From Pedobacter sp. R20-19 (GTDB taxonomy: Bacteria; Bacteroidota; Bacteroidia; Sphingobacteriales; Sphingobacteriaceae), in contig NZ_JCKI01000001.1 in assembly GCF_000708265.2 (NCBI RefSeq), forward strand, positions 186,001-250,000: a DNA stretch of 64,000 nt, written 5' to 3'. The notes below the pieces were generated by a model that was given only the letters and a program-made list of their open reading frames with translations, had not been told where the DNA came from and searched no databases. Shown here piece by piece: positions 1 to 8,834 of this stretch (positions are counted from its first letter, which is position 1; every line of letters starts with the position of its first letter). The translations under genes were made by a program, and so were the position numbers.

Positions 1-555
1 AACCAGATTTTTATTGATCTTAAAAATTCCTACGCAACCTTCTCGGATTGGTTTAGAATGACCTTACTGTTTAAAGTTGGTGGTTGGTGGGTAGATAGTG
101 ACACAATTTGTCTGAAGTATTTCGATTTCGAGGAACCATTCGTTTTTGCAACCGAAATCGGGAGTGAATCAGGCAAAATACAATCCTGTAATGCGGTTAT
201 CAAGATGGCTAAGAACTCCGACCTTGGAAAAAATATTCTTGAGGAGATATCAGAAAAGCTAAGTCGCGTTAAAAAAACAGATATCAAATGGACTGAAATT
301 GGTGCCGTTGCTATGAAGAAGCATATTGACATCTTAGATTTCTCCAAATATGAGCTAAATTATGATGTTTTCTGCCCTGTTAATTTTTTTAATTTTACCG
401 ATTTCTTGTCGAATGAATCACTGGTGTTTGGAAAAAATACTTATGCTGTCCACCTTTGGAATAAAATGTGGGAATGGTCGAATATTTCCCCGGAAGTTTC
501 AGGAAGGAATAATTCCTTCTTTGAACAAATAAAACGAGATTATTTAAACGCATAA
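1..555 (+). CDS. Glycosyltransferase with DXD motif, 5'-truncated by window edge
   Basis: The frame is open from base 1, so the gene begins upstream of the window and only the C-terminal 184 residues are seen. The internal ATG at 58 is not the start, because the reading frame before it is clearly coding. The segment GGWWVDSD carries the DXD nucleotide-sugar site of the Gly_transf_sug/GT32 (OCH1-like) group, which moves a sugar from a nucleotide donor. The next gene, 11 bp downstream, carries the same kind of motif, so the two are probably co-transcribed. Acceptor unknown; the position beside a RiPP cluster makes peptide or surface-glycan decoration possible. The family call is good, the substrate unknown. 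Confidence 0.75.
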   Translation, partial: NQIFIDLKNSYATFSDWFRMTLLFKVGGWWVDSDTICLKYFDFEEPFVFATEIGSESGKIQSCNAVIKMAKNSDLGKNILEEISEKLSRVKKTDIKWTEIGAVAMKKHIDILDFSKYELNYDVFCPVNFFNFTDFLSNESLVFGKNTYAVHLWNKMWEWSNISPEVSGRNNSFFEQIKRDYLNA

Positions 556-566
556 ATATCATACGC

Positions 567-1298
567 ATGACAATCCCAAAAATTATCCATCAAACATGGA
601 AGACTTCAGATGTACCTGAACAATTAGACACACTAAGGAAGACCTGGATAAACCATCATCCAGACTGGTCTTATAAATTGTGGACCGATGTAGATAATAG
701 GGAACTGGTTAAAGAGTATTATCCGGATTTTTTAAGTCTTTATGATAACTATGAAAATAATATCCAGCGGGCAGATGTCATCCGGTACATGATTTTATAT
801 AAATTCGGTGGTATTTATGTAGATTTAGATTTTGAATGCTTCGAAAACTTAACTGCTACATTAGCAGGAAAGTTATGTGTCTTTGGTAAGGAGCCAGAAG
901 AACATTGCCAGATGCATCAAAGAGAATTAATAGTATGTAATGCATTTATTGCATCTATTCCCGAACATCCTTTTATGGAACTTGTTTTAAAGGAATTGCA
1001 GGAGAATAAGAAGATGTATAATGATGTGGATACGCAGGTAATGGAAACTACGGGACCTTTTATGATTACTAGGCTTTATAACAATTACAAAGCTCAAGAT
1101 GTAGAAATCCTAAATGCAGACGTGATATATCCGTTGTCCAGACAGGAAGTACTAAAATCGACGCATCAAGAGCACATATCACCAGTAATTCAAAAAAAAT
1201 TAAATGATGCCATTGCTGTTCATTATTGGTTTAACACCTGGGTAAAACGTTGGGGGGGAAAGAATCAAATGTTCACGAATCTGGAAAATACCAATTAA
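567..1298 (+). CDS. GT32-family glycosyltransferase (Gly_transf_sug)
   Basis: This 243-residue protein has the full family layout. The N-terminus IPKIIHQTWK is the hallmark of capsular or OCH1-type GT32 enzymes, and GGIYVDLDFE contains the catalytic DXD (D86, D88) that binds metal and the nucleotide sugar. There is no signal peptide, so it should act in the cytoplasm. It follows the preceding glycosyltransferase by 11 bp and converges on a third one on the other strand. Five glycosyltransferases lie within 9 kb of a RiPP precursor, which suggests but does not prove that the peptide is the acceptor. A role in a cell-surface polysaccharide cannot be excluded from this window. Confidence 0.85.
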   Translation: MTIPKIIHQTWKTSDVPEQLDTLRKTWINHHPDWSYKLWTDVDNRELVKEYYPDFLSLYDNYENNIQRADVIRYMILYKFGGIYVDLDFECFENLTATLAGKLCVFGKEPEEHCQMHQRELIVCNAFIASIPEHPFMELVLKELQENKKMYNDVDTQVMETTGPFMITRLYNNYKAQDVEILNADVIYPLSRQEVLKSTHQEHISPVIQKKLNDAIAVHYWFNTWVKRWGGKNQMFTNLENTN

Positions 1299-1311
1299 TT
1301 TAGCGGTAGTA

Positions 1312-2082
1312 TTATTTGTGTACCCATGTCCATGTATGGATATATGCGTTAAGTTGCGCCTTTGTACACAATAAAATTTTCAAATACTCCTGCATATTTT
1401 TAATAGCAACTTCTCTGAATGGATGATAAGAGTTCAGACCTCTTTGATGATCTAAATGAAATAATGGACCAGGTATTCGCCTTATTGAAACCCCTAACCT
1501 CTCTAATCGCTTGTATCTTTCTTTGTCGTCTGGTCCCCAGCTGACTATATTCTCATTTTCTAAGCCACAGGATTTATAAAGACTTTTAGAGGAAGCAAAT
1601 ACGCCCCCTGTAGAATTGCTGAATAACAATTTCAATGTATTATAATCGATAAATAAGTTCTCATCCAAGGTTTCTAAAAAAAAGGATCTTGATGGCTCCT
1701 CGACATTATAAAATCGACCATCATAAGGATATACAAACAAATCCGGCTCTTTTCTTATTCTTTGTAACGTGTTAAGTATTTGCCTTTTCGGCAATATGAT
1801 ATCCGTATCATACATCACAAAGTATGGGGTATTGCAGTCTTCTATCAGTTTATTTCTGAATTTGGTCGTATGTAGTATTTTCTCAGTACTGTAAATAAAG
1901 GTATAGTTTATTCTTAATTCAGCATCATTGATAAATTTGGCTGAGTCATCAACTTCCAAAACATTAATTTCGGTTTTAAAATGTTTATGTATGTACCGGA
2001 TTACTGTATTTAAATTTTCTAAACGAGAGACAGAATCAATCTTTACAAGAATCAGAAAGGAAGTATCTGTTAAATCTATCAT
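1312..2082 (-). CDS. Galactosyltransferase-like glycosyltransferase (GT-A, 7C-type C-terminus)
   Basis: The 256-residue protein has a GT-A fold pattern: an N-terminal strand (FLILVKID), a DXD-type site in YDTDIIL, and a C-terminal block GGVFAS...WGPDDKE followed by an arginine-rich loop and HLDHQRG. That block resembles the galactosyltransferase C-terminal domain (Glyco_transf_7C), where W-G-x-[ED]-D provides the catalytic acid. It starts 10 bp after the LanC-like gene upstream and is probably in one transcript with it. Such proteins occur beside radical-SAM/SPASM RiPP genes in Bacteroidota. Donor sugar and acceptor cannot be read from the sequence. Confidence 0.7.
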   Translation of the reverse strand: MIDLTDTSFLILVKIDSVSRLENLNTVIRYIHKHFKTEINVLEVDDSAKFINDAELRINYTFIYSTEKILHTTKFRNKLIEDCNTPYFVMYDTDIILPKRQILNTLQRIRKEPDLFVYPYDGRFYNVEEPSRSFFLETLDENLFIDYNTLKLLFSNSTGGVFASSKSLYKSCGLENENIVSWGPDDKERYKRLERLGVSIRRIPGPLFHLDHQRGLNSYHPFREVAIKNMQEYLKILLCTKAQLNAYIHTWTWVHK

Positions 2083-2092
2083 TGAATATCAA

Positions 2093-3091
2093 TTAAGAAT
2101 ATGTTTGCATTAGATGAGTTTTATAAAAATCATATAGAAGGATATTATCATGGATTGTAGCATTGGCAGGATTTAAGACATCTTGTTGATATACCAATTT
2201 CTTTAATTTCTCGGTATAAGAAAGATGAGGACAATTCAATTTTACTTGTATCCTTGTTAATACGGAGTTGATTTCTATTGCTTTTGCAATGTTTTTGGAA
2301 TTGACCTTTACATGCCCGAGATGCTCTTGCGTTAAATAATACATAAAGTCCAAACAAAGTTGTTCCTTTAGCTCATCTAGACTTAAAGCAATCGCTGCCT
2401 CAATAAATATATCCATCAGTGCTAAATAATCAAATTGCGTAGACGAGTTAGCTTTCCTTCCAGGTAATTTTGGACGAAAAATAGCTGAAGAGATGAGTTG
2501 GTTAATATAGGACCTATTCTCAACGATATGAGTAGTTTGCATTAATATGTTTAAATAATCACTTAACTGTGAATAAAACCGCTGATTCCGGTTTCTGTTT
2601 AATTTCTTTAAATGCTCTATCAGCCCTAATAAGTTCTCTAATGCCATCAATTGTTCCCACTCCTGAGAACCATCTAAGCTTTTAATCCGTTTAACTAAAT
2701 AGAAAGCTGAATGAATTAGGCTATCATTTAGTTGCAAATTATTCAATCCGCAGCTTGCCTGCATTACAATTCTATCTATTGGTGCTAACAATTCGTTTAG
2801 ATCGACGATGATAAGCCCTTTCTGAAACACATTAAGAAACTCCAAGCCGATCAATGGAACATTATATTCCCTATCGGATAGATCACCAGTTGAGCTTGTC
2901 ATCAATTCATGATGAATTTCATCAATATATCTGCCCGCAACCTCCAACAGCCCGGTACTTTTTGACGTGCTGTCATATTCAAACAAATACCTCATTAAGA
3001 CAAGCTTTTCAGTGGGACTTAATATTTTTTGATTTGCCACCAACTCTAAAAAATGATCGTGTATACGTTCTATGAGTATCATTTTATCCAT
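2093..3091 (-). CDS. Divergent LanC-like protein (paralogue of the one at 5729)
   Basis: This 332-residue all-helical protein lacks a signal peptide. It resembles the LanC-like protein at 5729-6733 in length, in the helix spacing of its N-terminal half, and in shared short blocks such as IDLNN/VDLNE around residue 95. LanC enzymes are alpha-toroids that cyclise dehydrated peptides using a Cys/Cys/His zinc site. I see no CHG or second-Cys motif here, so if it is LanC-derived it is not a canonical cyclase and may instead bind or present the peptide. It leads a two-gene minus-strand unit with a glycosyltransferase. The call rests on resemblance to its neighbour; the function is unknown. Confidence 0.5.
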   Translation of the reverse strand: MDKMILIERIHDHFLELVANQKILSPTEKLVLMRYLFEYDSTSKSTGLLEVAGRYIDEIHHELMTSSTGDLSDREYNVPLIGLEFLNVFQKGLIIVDLNELLAPIDRIVMQASCGLNNLQLNDSLIHSAFYLVKRIKSLDGSQEWEQLMALENLLGLIEHLKKLNRNRNQRFYSQLSDYLNILMQTTHIVENRSYINQLISSAIFRPKLPGRKANSSTQFDYLALMDIFIEAAIALSLDELKEQLCLDFMYYLTQEHLGHVKVNSKNIAKAIEINSVLTRIQVKLNCPHLSYTEKLKKLVYQQDVLNPANATIHDNILLYDFYKTHLMQTYS

Positions 3092-3365
3092 TTAGTAGTA
3101 CTATATCTAAACTATTTCCACTTGAATGATAAATTAACCAAACTAATGTCTTTATAGGTCTTACATCAATGAAAATCTAAAATTACAAAAAAATAAATTT
3201 CAGGCCCATATTAGCTTGCTGAATAACTTTTGAAATAATTAATCAAATTTAATTTTTATATTGGAACTTAATATTGATAGATTTAAAATGTTTGACGTTC
3301 ATTCATTAATCAATGTAATATTATAAATACAATCGAAACCTCCTTTAACTTACTAACGTCTCAAA

Positions 3366-5552
3366 ATGTCAAAAAAGTTCAAGTCCTATATCCAGCCAGA
3401 ACAGATGGACTGCGGCCCCACCTGTTTAAAGATGATATGCAAGCACTATGGTAAAAATTTTTCAATTAAATATTTAAGGGATAGGTCAAATGTAAATAGA
3501 GAAGGCGCGAGCTTGAAAAGTATTAGTATAGGTGCTGAATCTATCGAAATTAAAACGATGGCTGTAAAAATACCGATTGAGAAACTGCATTCTGTACCCA
3601 TGCCGTGTATTTTACATTGGTCAAAAAATCATTTTGTCGTCCTTTATGAGATCAAACAAAAGAAGGGCAAGGCAATCTACAGGATTGCAGATCCTAAAAT
3701 CGGTTTGATTGACCATAATGAAGAAAATTTTAAAACAAATTGGCTACACCAAGAATCGGAGGGAATTGCCTTGCTTTTAGAACCTTCGGAAAAGTTCAAT
3801 GATCAGGTAGAAGTTAGTAACCAAAAATATACTTTCTATACGCTGCTAAATTACACACTAAAGTATAAGACATTGCTCATTTACTTAATCGCAGGTCTGA
3901 CATTAGGGAGCTTTCTTCAACTACTTTTCCCTTACTTAACTAAAAGTATCGTAGACGTTGGCATTAAGAATAAAGACCTAAATTTTATATATATTGTAGT
4001 ACTAGCCCAATTTATGCTTTTTATAGGCCGCTCGAGTTTACAGTTTATTCAAAGCTGGATACTTCTCCATATAAGTATCCGGGTAAACATCTCTATTCTC
4101 AGTGACTTTTTGATAAAGTTGATGAGGTTGCCAATGTCATTTTTTGATACTAGAATACCTGGGGATATTCTGCAAAGAATAAGAGATCATGAAAGGATAA
4201 AGAATTTTTTTACCGTTTCCAGTATTAATTTATTGTTTTCAACCGTTAGTTTGATCGTCTTTAGTGCATTATTATGCTCCTACAATCTCAAGATATTTCT
4301 TTGCTTTATAATCAGTGCTATCTTTTACATCTTATACATCTTGTATTTTCTTGAAAAAAGGCGATTATTTGATTTCAAAAGATTTGATATTGAATCCTCC
4401 AACCAAGGATCAGTTATTCAACTCGTTCAAGGCATCCAAGAAATAAAGCTTAATAATTGTGAAGATGAGAAACGCTGGGAATGGGAGAAAATACAAGCAC
4501 AATTATTTACGCTCAATTTAAAAGGCCTTGCCCTGGATCAGACACAACAAGGAGGCGCACTCTTTATCAATGAAGGGAAAAATATCCTGATTACCTGTAT
4601 TGCTGCTTTGGCGGTAATCAAAGGTGAGATGACATTGGGAACGATGCTTGCCATACAATATATTATTGGCCAAATGAATGCACCATTAGATCTCTTTGTT
4701 AATTTCATGCGCACTGCGCAAGATGCTAAGATAAGTTTAGAAAGACTAAATGAGATACATGAAAACAAGGAAGAAGAAGGTGAATCTGAGAATTTGACCA
4801 TACAAATGCCTATTGATAAAACGATATCTTTAAAAAATGTTACATTTTCTTATCCAGGCACGGATTATCCGGTGTTAAAGGACATCTCACTTGATATACC
4901 GCATGGTAAAGTAACTGCTATTGTAGGAATGAGCGGCAGTGGAAAGACGACACTATTGAAATTACTTTTGAAGTTCTATGATCCAGATAAAGGCGTAATC
5001 TCCATTAATAATACTACCTCACTGGAAAGCCTATCTCATCATGCCTGGAGGGAAAATTGTGGAGTGGTTATGCAGGATGGCTTCATATTTTCGGATACTA
5101 TAGTTAAGAATATAACGATAAAAGGAGAGATTGACATAGATAGACTAAATCAGGCAACTCGCTTAGCAAATATTTATCAATTCATAGACGCTTTGCCATT
5201 AAAATTAGAAACTAAGATTGGCTCTGAAGGGATCGATATCAGTAAAGGCGAGCAACAGCGAATTTTAATTGCCAGGGCAATCTATAAAGACCCTGCATAC
5301 ATCATATTAGACGAGGCTACCAACTCACTAGACGCCAATAACGAAAAGGTGATTATAGAGAATTTAAATAATTTCTTCATAGGCAGAACAGTTATCGTAG
5401 TTGCACATAGGTTAAGCACTGTTAAAAATGCTGATCAGATTATTGTTTTGGAAAAAGGGAATATCATTGAATCAGGTAGTCATCAATCTCTAGTTAGAAA
5501 TAAGGGAAGCTATTACAACCTTGTAAAAAACCAACTCGAATTGGATAATTAA
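3366..5552 (+). CDS. Peptidase-containing ABC transporter (C39 peptidase, PCAT)
   Basis: This 728-residue exporter matures and secretes peptides with a Gly-Gly leader. The C39 cysteine peptidase occupies about residues 5-130, with Cys16 in QMDCGPTC, His89 in NHFVV and Asp109 in ADP. Transmembrane helices lie at about 165-300 and 400-440. The ATPase carries Walker A GMSGSGKTT (521-529), a signature-like SKGEQQR (626-632) and Walker B ILDEAT (D649, E650). The signature lacks the canonical LSGGQ order but is within the range of this family. The matching substrate is the Gly-Gly precursor at 11132-11320. The genes that follow are an HlyD stub, a LanC-like protein and a glycosyltransferase, so this is the transport arm of the RiPP locus. 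Confidence 0.95.
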   Translation: MSKKFKSYIQPEQMDCGPTCLKMICKHYGKNFSIKYLRDRSNVNREGASLKSISIGAESIEIKTMAVKIPIEKLHSVPMPCILHWSKNHFVVLYEIKQKKGKAIYRIADPKIGLIDHNEENFKTNWLHQESEGIALLLEPSEKFNDQVEVSNQKYTFYTLLNYTLKYKTLLIYLIAGLTLGSFLQLLFPYLTKSIVDVGIKNKDLNFIYIVVLAQFMLFIGRSSLQFIQSWILLHISIRVNISILSDFLIKLMRLPMSFFDTRIPGDILQRIRDHERIKNFFTVSSINLLFSTVSLIVFSALLCSYNLKIFLCFIISAIFYILYILYFLEKRRLFDFKRFDIESSNQGSVIQLVQGIQEIKLNNCEDEKRWEWEKIQAQLFTLNLKGLALDQTQQGGALFINEGKNILITCIAALAVIKGEMTLGTMLAIQYIIGQMNAPLDLFVNFMRTAQDAKISLERLNEIHENKEEEGESENLTIQMPIDKTISLKNVTFSYPGTDYPVLKDISLDIPHGKVTAIVGMSGSGKTTLLKLLLKFYDPDKGVISINNTTSLESLSHHAWRENCGVVMQDGFIFSDTIVKNITIKGEIDIDRLNQATRLANIYQFIDALPLKLETKIGSEGIDISKGEQQRILIARAIYKDPAYIILDEATNSLDANNEKVIIENLNNFFIGRTVIVVAHRLSTVKNADQIIVLEKGNIIESGSHQSLVRNKGSYYNLVKNQLELDN

Positions 5553-5563
5553 TTTGTAATGAA

Positions 5564-5725
5564 ATGATAAATAACAAAAAAGCCAGGGTTCACTCAGAGG
5601 AGATCAGTAATATCATTGATTCTCACCCGAAGAGCTTAGTGAGGATTTCCTTGTTGGTCATAGTTTTGGTTGCGATTATAACATTGACATTTTACCTAAT
5701 GGCCTTTAAGAATATCAAGGTTTAG
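5564..5725 (+). pseudogene. Truncated HlyD-type membrane-fusion protein, N-terminal 53 residues only
   Basis: An ATG at 5564 opens a 53-codon frame that lies directly after the exporter and ends 3 bp before the LanC-like gene. The product has a short polar start containing HSEEISNIIDSHP, then one strongly hydrophobic helix (about residues 25-47). This matches the start of Bacteroidota HlyD/MFP adaptors, which read SEEV.eii...P..iirw followed by a transmembrane helix, and which normally follow a C39 exporter. The periplasmic coiled coil and barrel (about 350 residues) are absent and TAG follows. It is either a deletion remnant or a retained one-helix accessory protein. The resemblance is clear to me by pattern; an alignment would settle it. 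Confidence 0.6.
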
Positions 5726-5728
5726 GCT

Positions 5729-6733
5729 ATGGATCGAAGTGAAATATTATACCTGCTTGGCCGTATTAGAAATCATTTATACCTAAACGCCAATAACCAA
5801 AGAAATCTTGGTTATAAGTCGGGCTTGATGGGTACTGCTATGTTATTATTTCACTATTCAAGATATTTTAAGAACAAAAGCGATTATAATCTTGCCGTGG
5901 AATTGATGGAAGTCGTATTTCAGGTCGGCACAAACAATATGTCAGCACCTGATCTCATGGAAATCTCATCCAGCATCACACATATTGCCAGGGAAGAATT
6001 TATAAAAATAGACCTAAATAATTTATTGCAAGAGTCAGATCAAATACTTATTGGTACAATCGAACAGAGCAATGATTTATTTTATCTGGCAGAAACCGGA
6101 TCTTACATGGTCAATAGGCTTAAGGATGGGTGCCATTTCGAAAATTCGCTATCGGCTATATTGAACAAACTTTTAGACCATGCGGAGAAACTGTCAATTT
6201 CTAAACCCGAATGCTTAATTTTTACCGAAAGGCAATTGACTATTAAAATCTTATCCATATTCTACAAAATACCTGAGAATTTTAAACTCAATAGTCAGCA
6301 TAATAAGATCATAGCGGATCTGTGGTTTCAGTTAAAGACTAGCCTCAAGGATAGAATCTGCATTGATGAAAAATTACCTATATCAATTAGCGAAATGATT
6401 ACTTTTTGTTTTGCTGGCTTAAACTCGAAACAAACATTTTGGATAAGCGAAGCCTTGAATATGATGGGATATTTAGTATCGCAGCTGGATATTTTCAGCG
6501 ATGTAGAACGCATAAGATTCCATCATTTAGTAAAGCTTTTTGAAATTGAAATCCCTGAAATTTTTGAAATGAAACTAATTGAGAAAGGGATCAATACTGA
6601 CTTTTACGACAAGTTCATAACCAGTAATCTACATAATTTATCACTGTCTGACGGACTTTGCCTGGCTGGAATAACTTTATTAGACAAAGTAGATCAGGCA
6701 AATTCAGATACTTTATCTTTTTATATCATTTGA
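5729..6733 (+). CDS. LanC-like protein without visible zinc site
   Basis: The 334-residue protein begins with a LanC-like helix pair: GLMGTAMLLFHYSRY, then a polar turn and a helix NLAVELMEVV, as in LanC-family toroids. It ends with DGLCLAGITLL, like the last glycine-turn repeat of that family. Canonical LanC has a Cys...Cys-His zinc triad; no CHG pair is present, so cyclase activity is doubtful. It is shorter than the usual 400 or so residues. It sits in a plus-strand operon after the exporter and HlyD stub and 1 bp before the glycosyltransferase. There is no LanB, LanM or other dehydratase in view, so this is not a lanthipeptide locus. A scaffold or leader-binding role is inference. Confidence 0.6.
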   Translation: MDRSEILYLLGRIRNHLYLNANNQRNLGYKSGLMGTAMLLFHYSRYFKNKSDYNLAVELMEVVFQVGTNNMSAPDLMEISSSITHIAREEFIKIDLNNLLQESDQILIGTIEQSNDLFYLAETGSYMVNRLKDGCHFENSLSAILNKLLDHAEKLSISKPECLIFTERQLTIKILSIFYKIPENFKLNSQHNKIIADLWFQLKTSLKDRICIDEKLPISISEMITFCFAGLNSKQTFWISEALNMMGYLVSQLDIFSDVERIRFHHLVKLFEIEIPEIFEMKLIEKGINTDFYDKFITSNLHNLSLSDGLCLAGITLLDKVDQANSDTLSFYII

Positions 6734-6734
6734 G

Positions 6735-7970
6735 ATGGTTAATTATTTAATTGTTAAGTTAAGTTCTATGCCATTAAACTACGGGGTTGGCACCTATATA
6801 GAGCATGTTATCCATGGTTTGAAATCCAAACCAAATATTGCAGTGCATATAATTCATTTAAATGATCATTGTTTGGAGTTCGAATATCAAAAGCGAAATA
6901 ATATTCATCTTTACAGGTTTCCTGCTCCAAGCTTAAAACCATTGACACAGGATGAACGAAGCAATAGAGTTTACGTAAATAGGGTAGCTGATATACTATC
7001 GGATTATTTCGTAAATAGAAATAAAATGGTATTACATATCAATTATGCAGGTCTATATTTCGTTGCGGAAATTTTTAAAGAAAAGCTAAACGCCAAAATA
7101 TTATCAACTATTCATTCCATAGACTGGAAATTCCTTTATACAACTAATAGGCAAATCTTTTTTAAATATTTCAATGAAACCAAAACGCATGCTATTAAGT
7201 CTTCCATAAAAGAATCACAATTAATAGACTTATCAGATAAGATAATCTTTGTGACTAATTACGGGAGAGAGGAATTTCTTAGGATATACAATTCACTAGC
7301 TCTGAGTAAAACATGTGTTATTTATAATAGCATCAAAATAGCGGCAGATCACTTTCCTACTAAACAGGAAAAGCTTATAGCAAAGCAGAAAATCGGCTTT
7401 AATACCGCTTCGTTCTTAATTCTGTTCGTCGGTAGATTAACCGATGAGAAGGGGACAATGTCTTTAATAAAAGCATTCCAAATCATAGCTAAAACGAATA
7501 AAGATGCTAAGTTAGTCATTATAGGTGATGGAAATTTTAACGAGTGCCACCAGCTAAGTTATGGGATTTGGGATCAGATTATTTTCACTGGACATCTGAC
7601 TTCACCTGAATTGGAACTGTTTTATAGGGCAGCCGACCTGGGAATTATGCCTTCTCTTTTTGAACAATGTAGTTATGTTTCGCTTGAGATGATGATAAAT
7701 AATGTCCCGCTGATTGTAAGTGATGTAGATGGTCTTGGAGAAATTTTCGATCACGAGCATACCGCTATAAAAATTACAGTAGATTACCAGGAAAACTATG
7801 CGATGACTATCAATATTAATGAGCTGGCCAGGCAAATGAATTCTTTAATTCATAATGATCAAAAACGTTGGGAACTTGCCGAAAACTGCAGTACATTAAT
7901 CCGAAATAAGTTTGATGAAGATTTAATGATTGACGATGTTTATCACACCATCATTGGCTTATTTGATTAA
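6735..7970 (+). CDS. GT4-family glycosyltransferase
   Basis: The 411-residue protein has the two-Rossmann GT-B layout. The N-terminal domain contains the glycine-rich acceptor loop PLNYGVGTYIEHV near residue 20. The C-terminal donor domain shows LFVGRLTDEKG (about 230-240), a DLGIMPSLFEQCS loop and SLEMMI, the retaining GT4 (Glycos_transf_1) signature with its E-x7-E pattern. It starts 1 bp after the LanC-like stop and so is translationally coupled to it. Related enzymes are recurrent in Bacteroidota SPASM-type RiPP loci. Its 3' end overlaps the convergent GT14 gene by 12 bp, showing a compact, co-adapted cluster. The sugar donor is unknown. Confidence 0.85.
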   Translation: MVNYLIVKLSSMPLNYGVGTYIEHVIHGLKSKPNIAVHIIHLNDHCLEFEYQKRNNIHLYRFPAPSLKPLTQDERSNRVYVNRVADILSDYFVNRNKMVLHINYAGLYFVAEIFKEKLNAKILSTIHSIDWKFLYTTNRQIFFKYFNETKTHAIKSSIKESQLIDLSDKIIFVTNYGREEFLRIYNSLALSKTCVIYNSIKIAADHFPTKQEKLIAKQKIGFNTASFLILFVGRLTDEKGTMSLIKAFQIIAKTNKDAKLVIIGDGNFNECHQLSYGIWDQIIFTGHLTSPELELFYRAADLGIMPSLFEQCSYVSLEMMINNVPLIVSDVDGLGEIFDHEHTAIKITVDYQENYAMTININELARQMNSLIHNDQKRWELAENCSTLIRNKFDEDLMIDDVYHTIIGLFD

Positions 7971-8834
7971 GATTTTATCTTCGATCATCAGCAAAATATC
8001 TTCACATATATCCTTATCAAATTTTCTGGCGAACAGCTTCTTACTTCTTTTAATTACCTTAAAATCTTCTTTTTTTAAAATCCGGGGATAATCCGGTCCG
8101 GATTTCCAATCAATGTGCCTGAGATTATTATTGGCTACTGATTTTTTAAATGATGAATTGAGCAGTATCGTCTGAAAGAACATTTCATCAGGAATCAAGG
8201 TGCTTTTGAAAAACTCATATATCGCGAGATTTTCTTCTTTTAAACTATCTAAGATAAACTCAACGCATTGCTTACTTAAGCACCACCACTGTGAACCACC
8301 GTAGGGAACAAAATTAATCGCACGATAATCTTTTTTCTCTATCTGCTCCTTAACGAGCGCTAAACTTTTTTTTCCTCCAATTTCATCAATAAACCAGTTG
8401 AAGTGGATCCGTTCCATTCCGCCACTCTTCCCCCAGGAGTTAAGGGATGGCATGCGGGAATGCTGAATGTATTGTTTACCATAGGAGAAATTCAAAAAAC
8501 TGCTAATATGCCCTGTCTTTTTAATCGGAGAATCCTGACCACTTAGTAAAACAAAATAAGCTCGCTCTGAGGAAGCATGATCAATAGCTTGTTGTATTAA
8601 GGCAATTGTTGCTTTAATTATATTAAATCCACCCCACCTAATTTCAAATCTTTTATCAGACAGAAATAGATTTTTTTGTTTGTATACCTGTAAGCCCGCC
8701 ATAACACTTTCACTATTCAAGTCAACATGGATAAAAAATTTAACACCGGTATCATCCAGGTTCCGGATCAGTCTTATAGTCTGATCGGCATTTTTATGTA
8801 CCAAAATAAGGTAATAAATTTCTAATTTTTCCAC
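7959..8834 (-). CDS. GT14 core-2/I-branching (xylosyltransferase-like) glycosyltransferase
   Basis: The 291-residue protein has the family hallmarks: a start like YYLILVHKN, then FFIHVDLNSE, then the block IRWGGFNIIKA, the acceptor-loop SGQDSPIK, and GSQWWCLS in the C-terminal half. This is the 'Branch' domain shared by core-2 GlcNAc transferases and by peptide O-xylosyltransferases, which transfer a sugar to Ser beside Gly and acidic residues. It overlaps the SPASM-protein gene by 13 bp and is the last gene of the operon that begins with the precursor, so it is the glycosyltransferase most firmly tied to peptide maturation. Direct glycosylation of the core is inference. Confidence 0.85.
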   Translation of the reverse strand: MEKLEIYYLILVHKNADQTIRLIRNLDDTGVKFFIHVDLNSESVMAGLQVYKQKNLFLSDKRFEIRWGGFNIIKATIALIQQAIDHASSERAYFVLLSGQDSPIKKTGHISSFLNFSYGKQYIQHSRMPSLNSWGKSGGMERIHFNWFIDEIGGKKSLALVKEQIEKKDYRAINFVPYGGSQWWCLSKQCVEFILDSLKEENLAIYEFFKSTLIPDEMFFQTILLNSSFKKSVANNNLRHIDWKSGPDYPRILKKEDFKVIKRSKKLFARKFDKDICEDILLMIEDKILIK

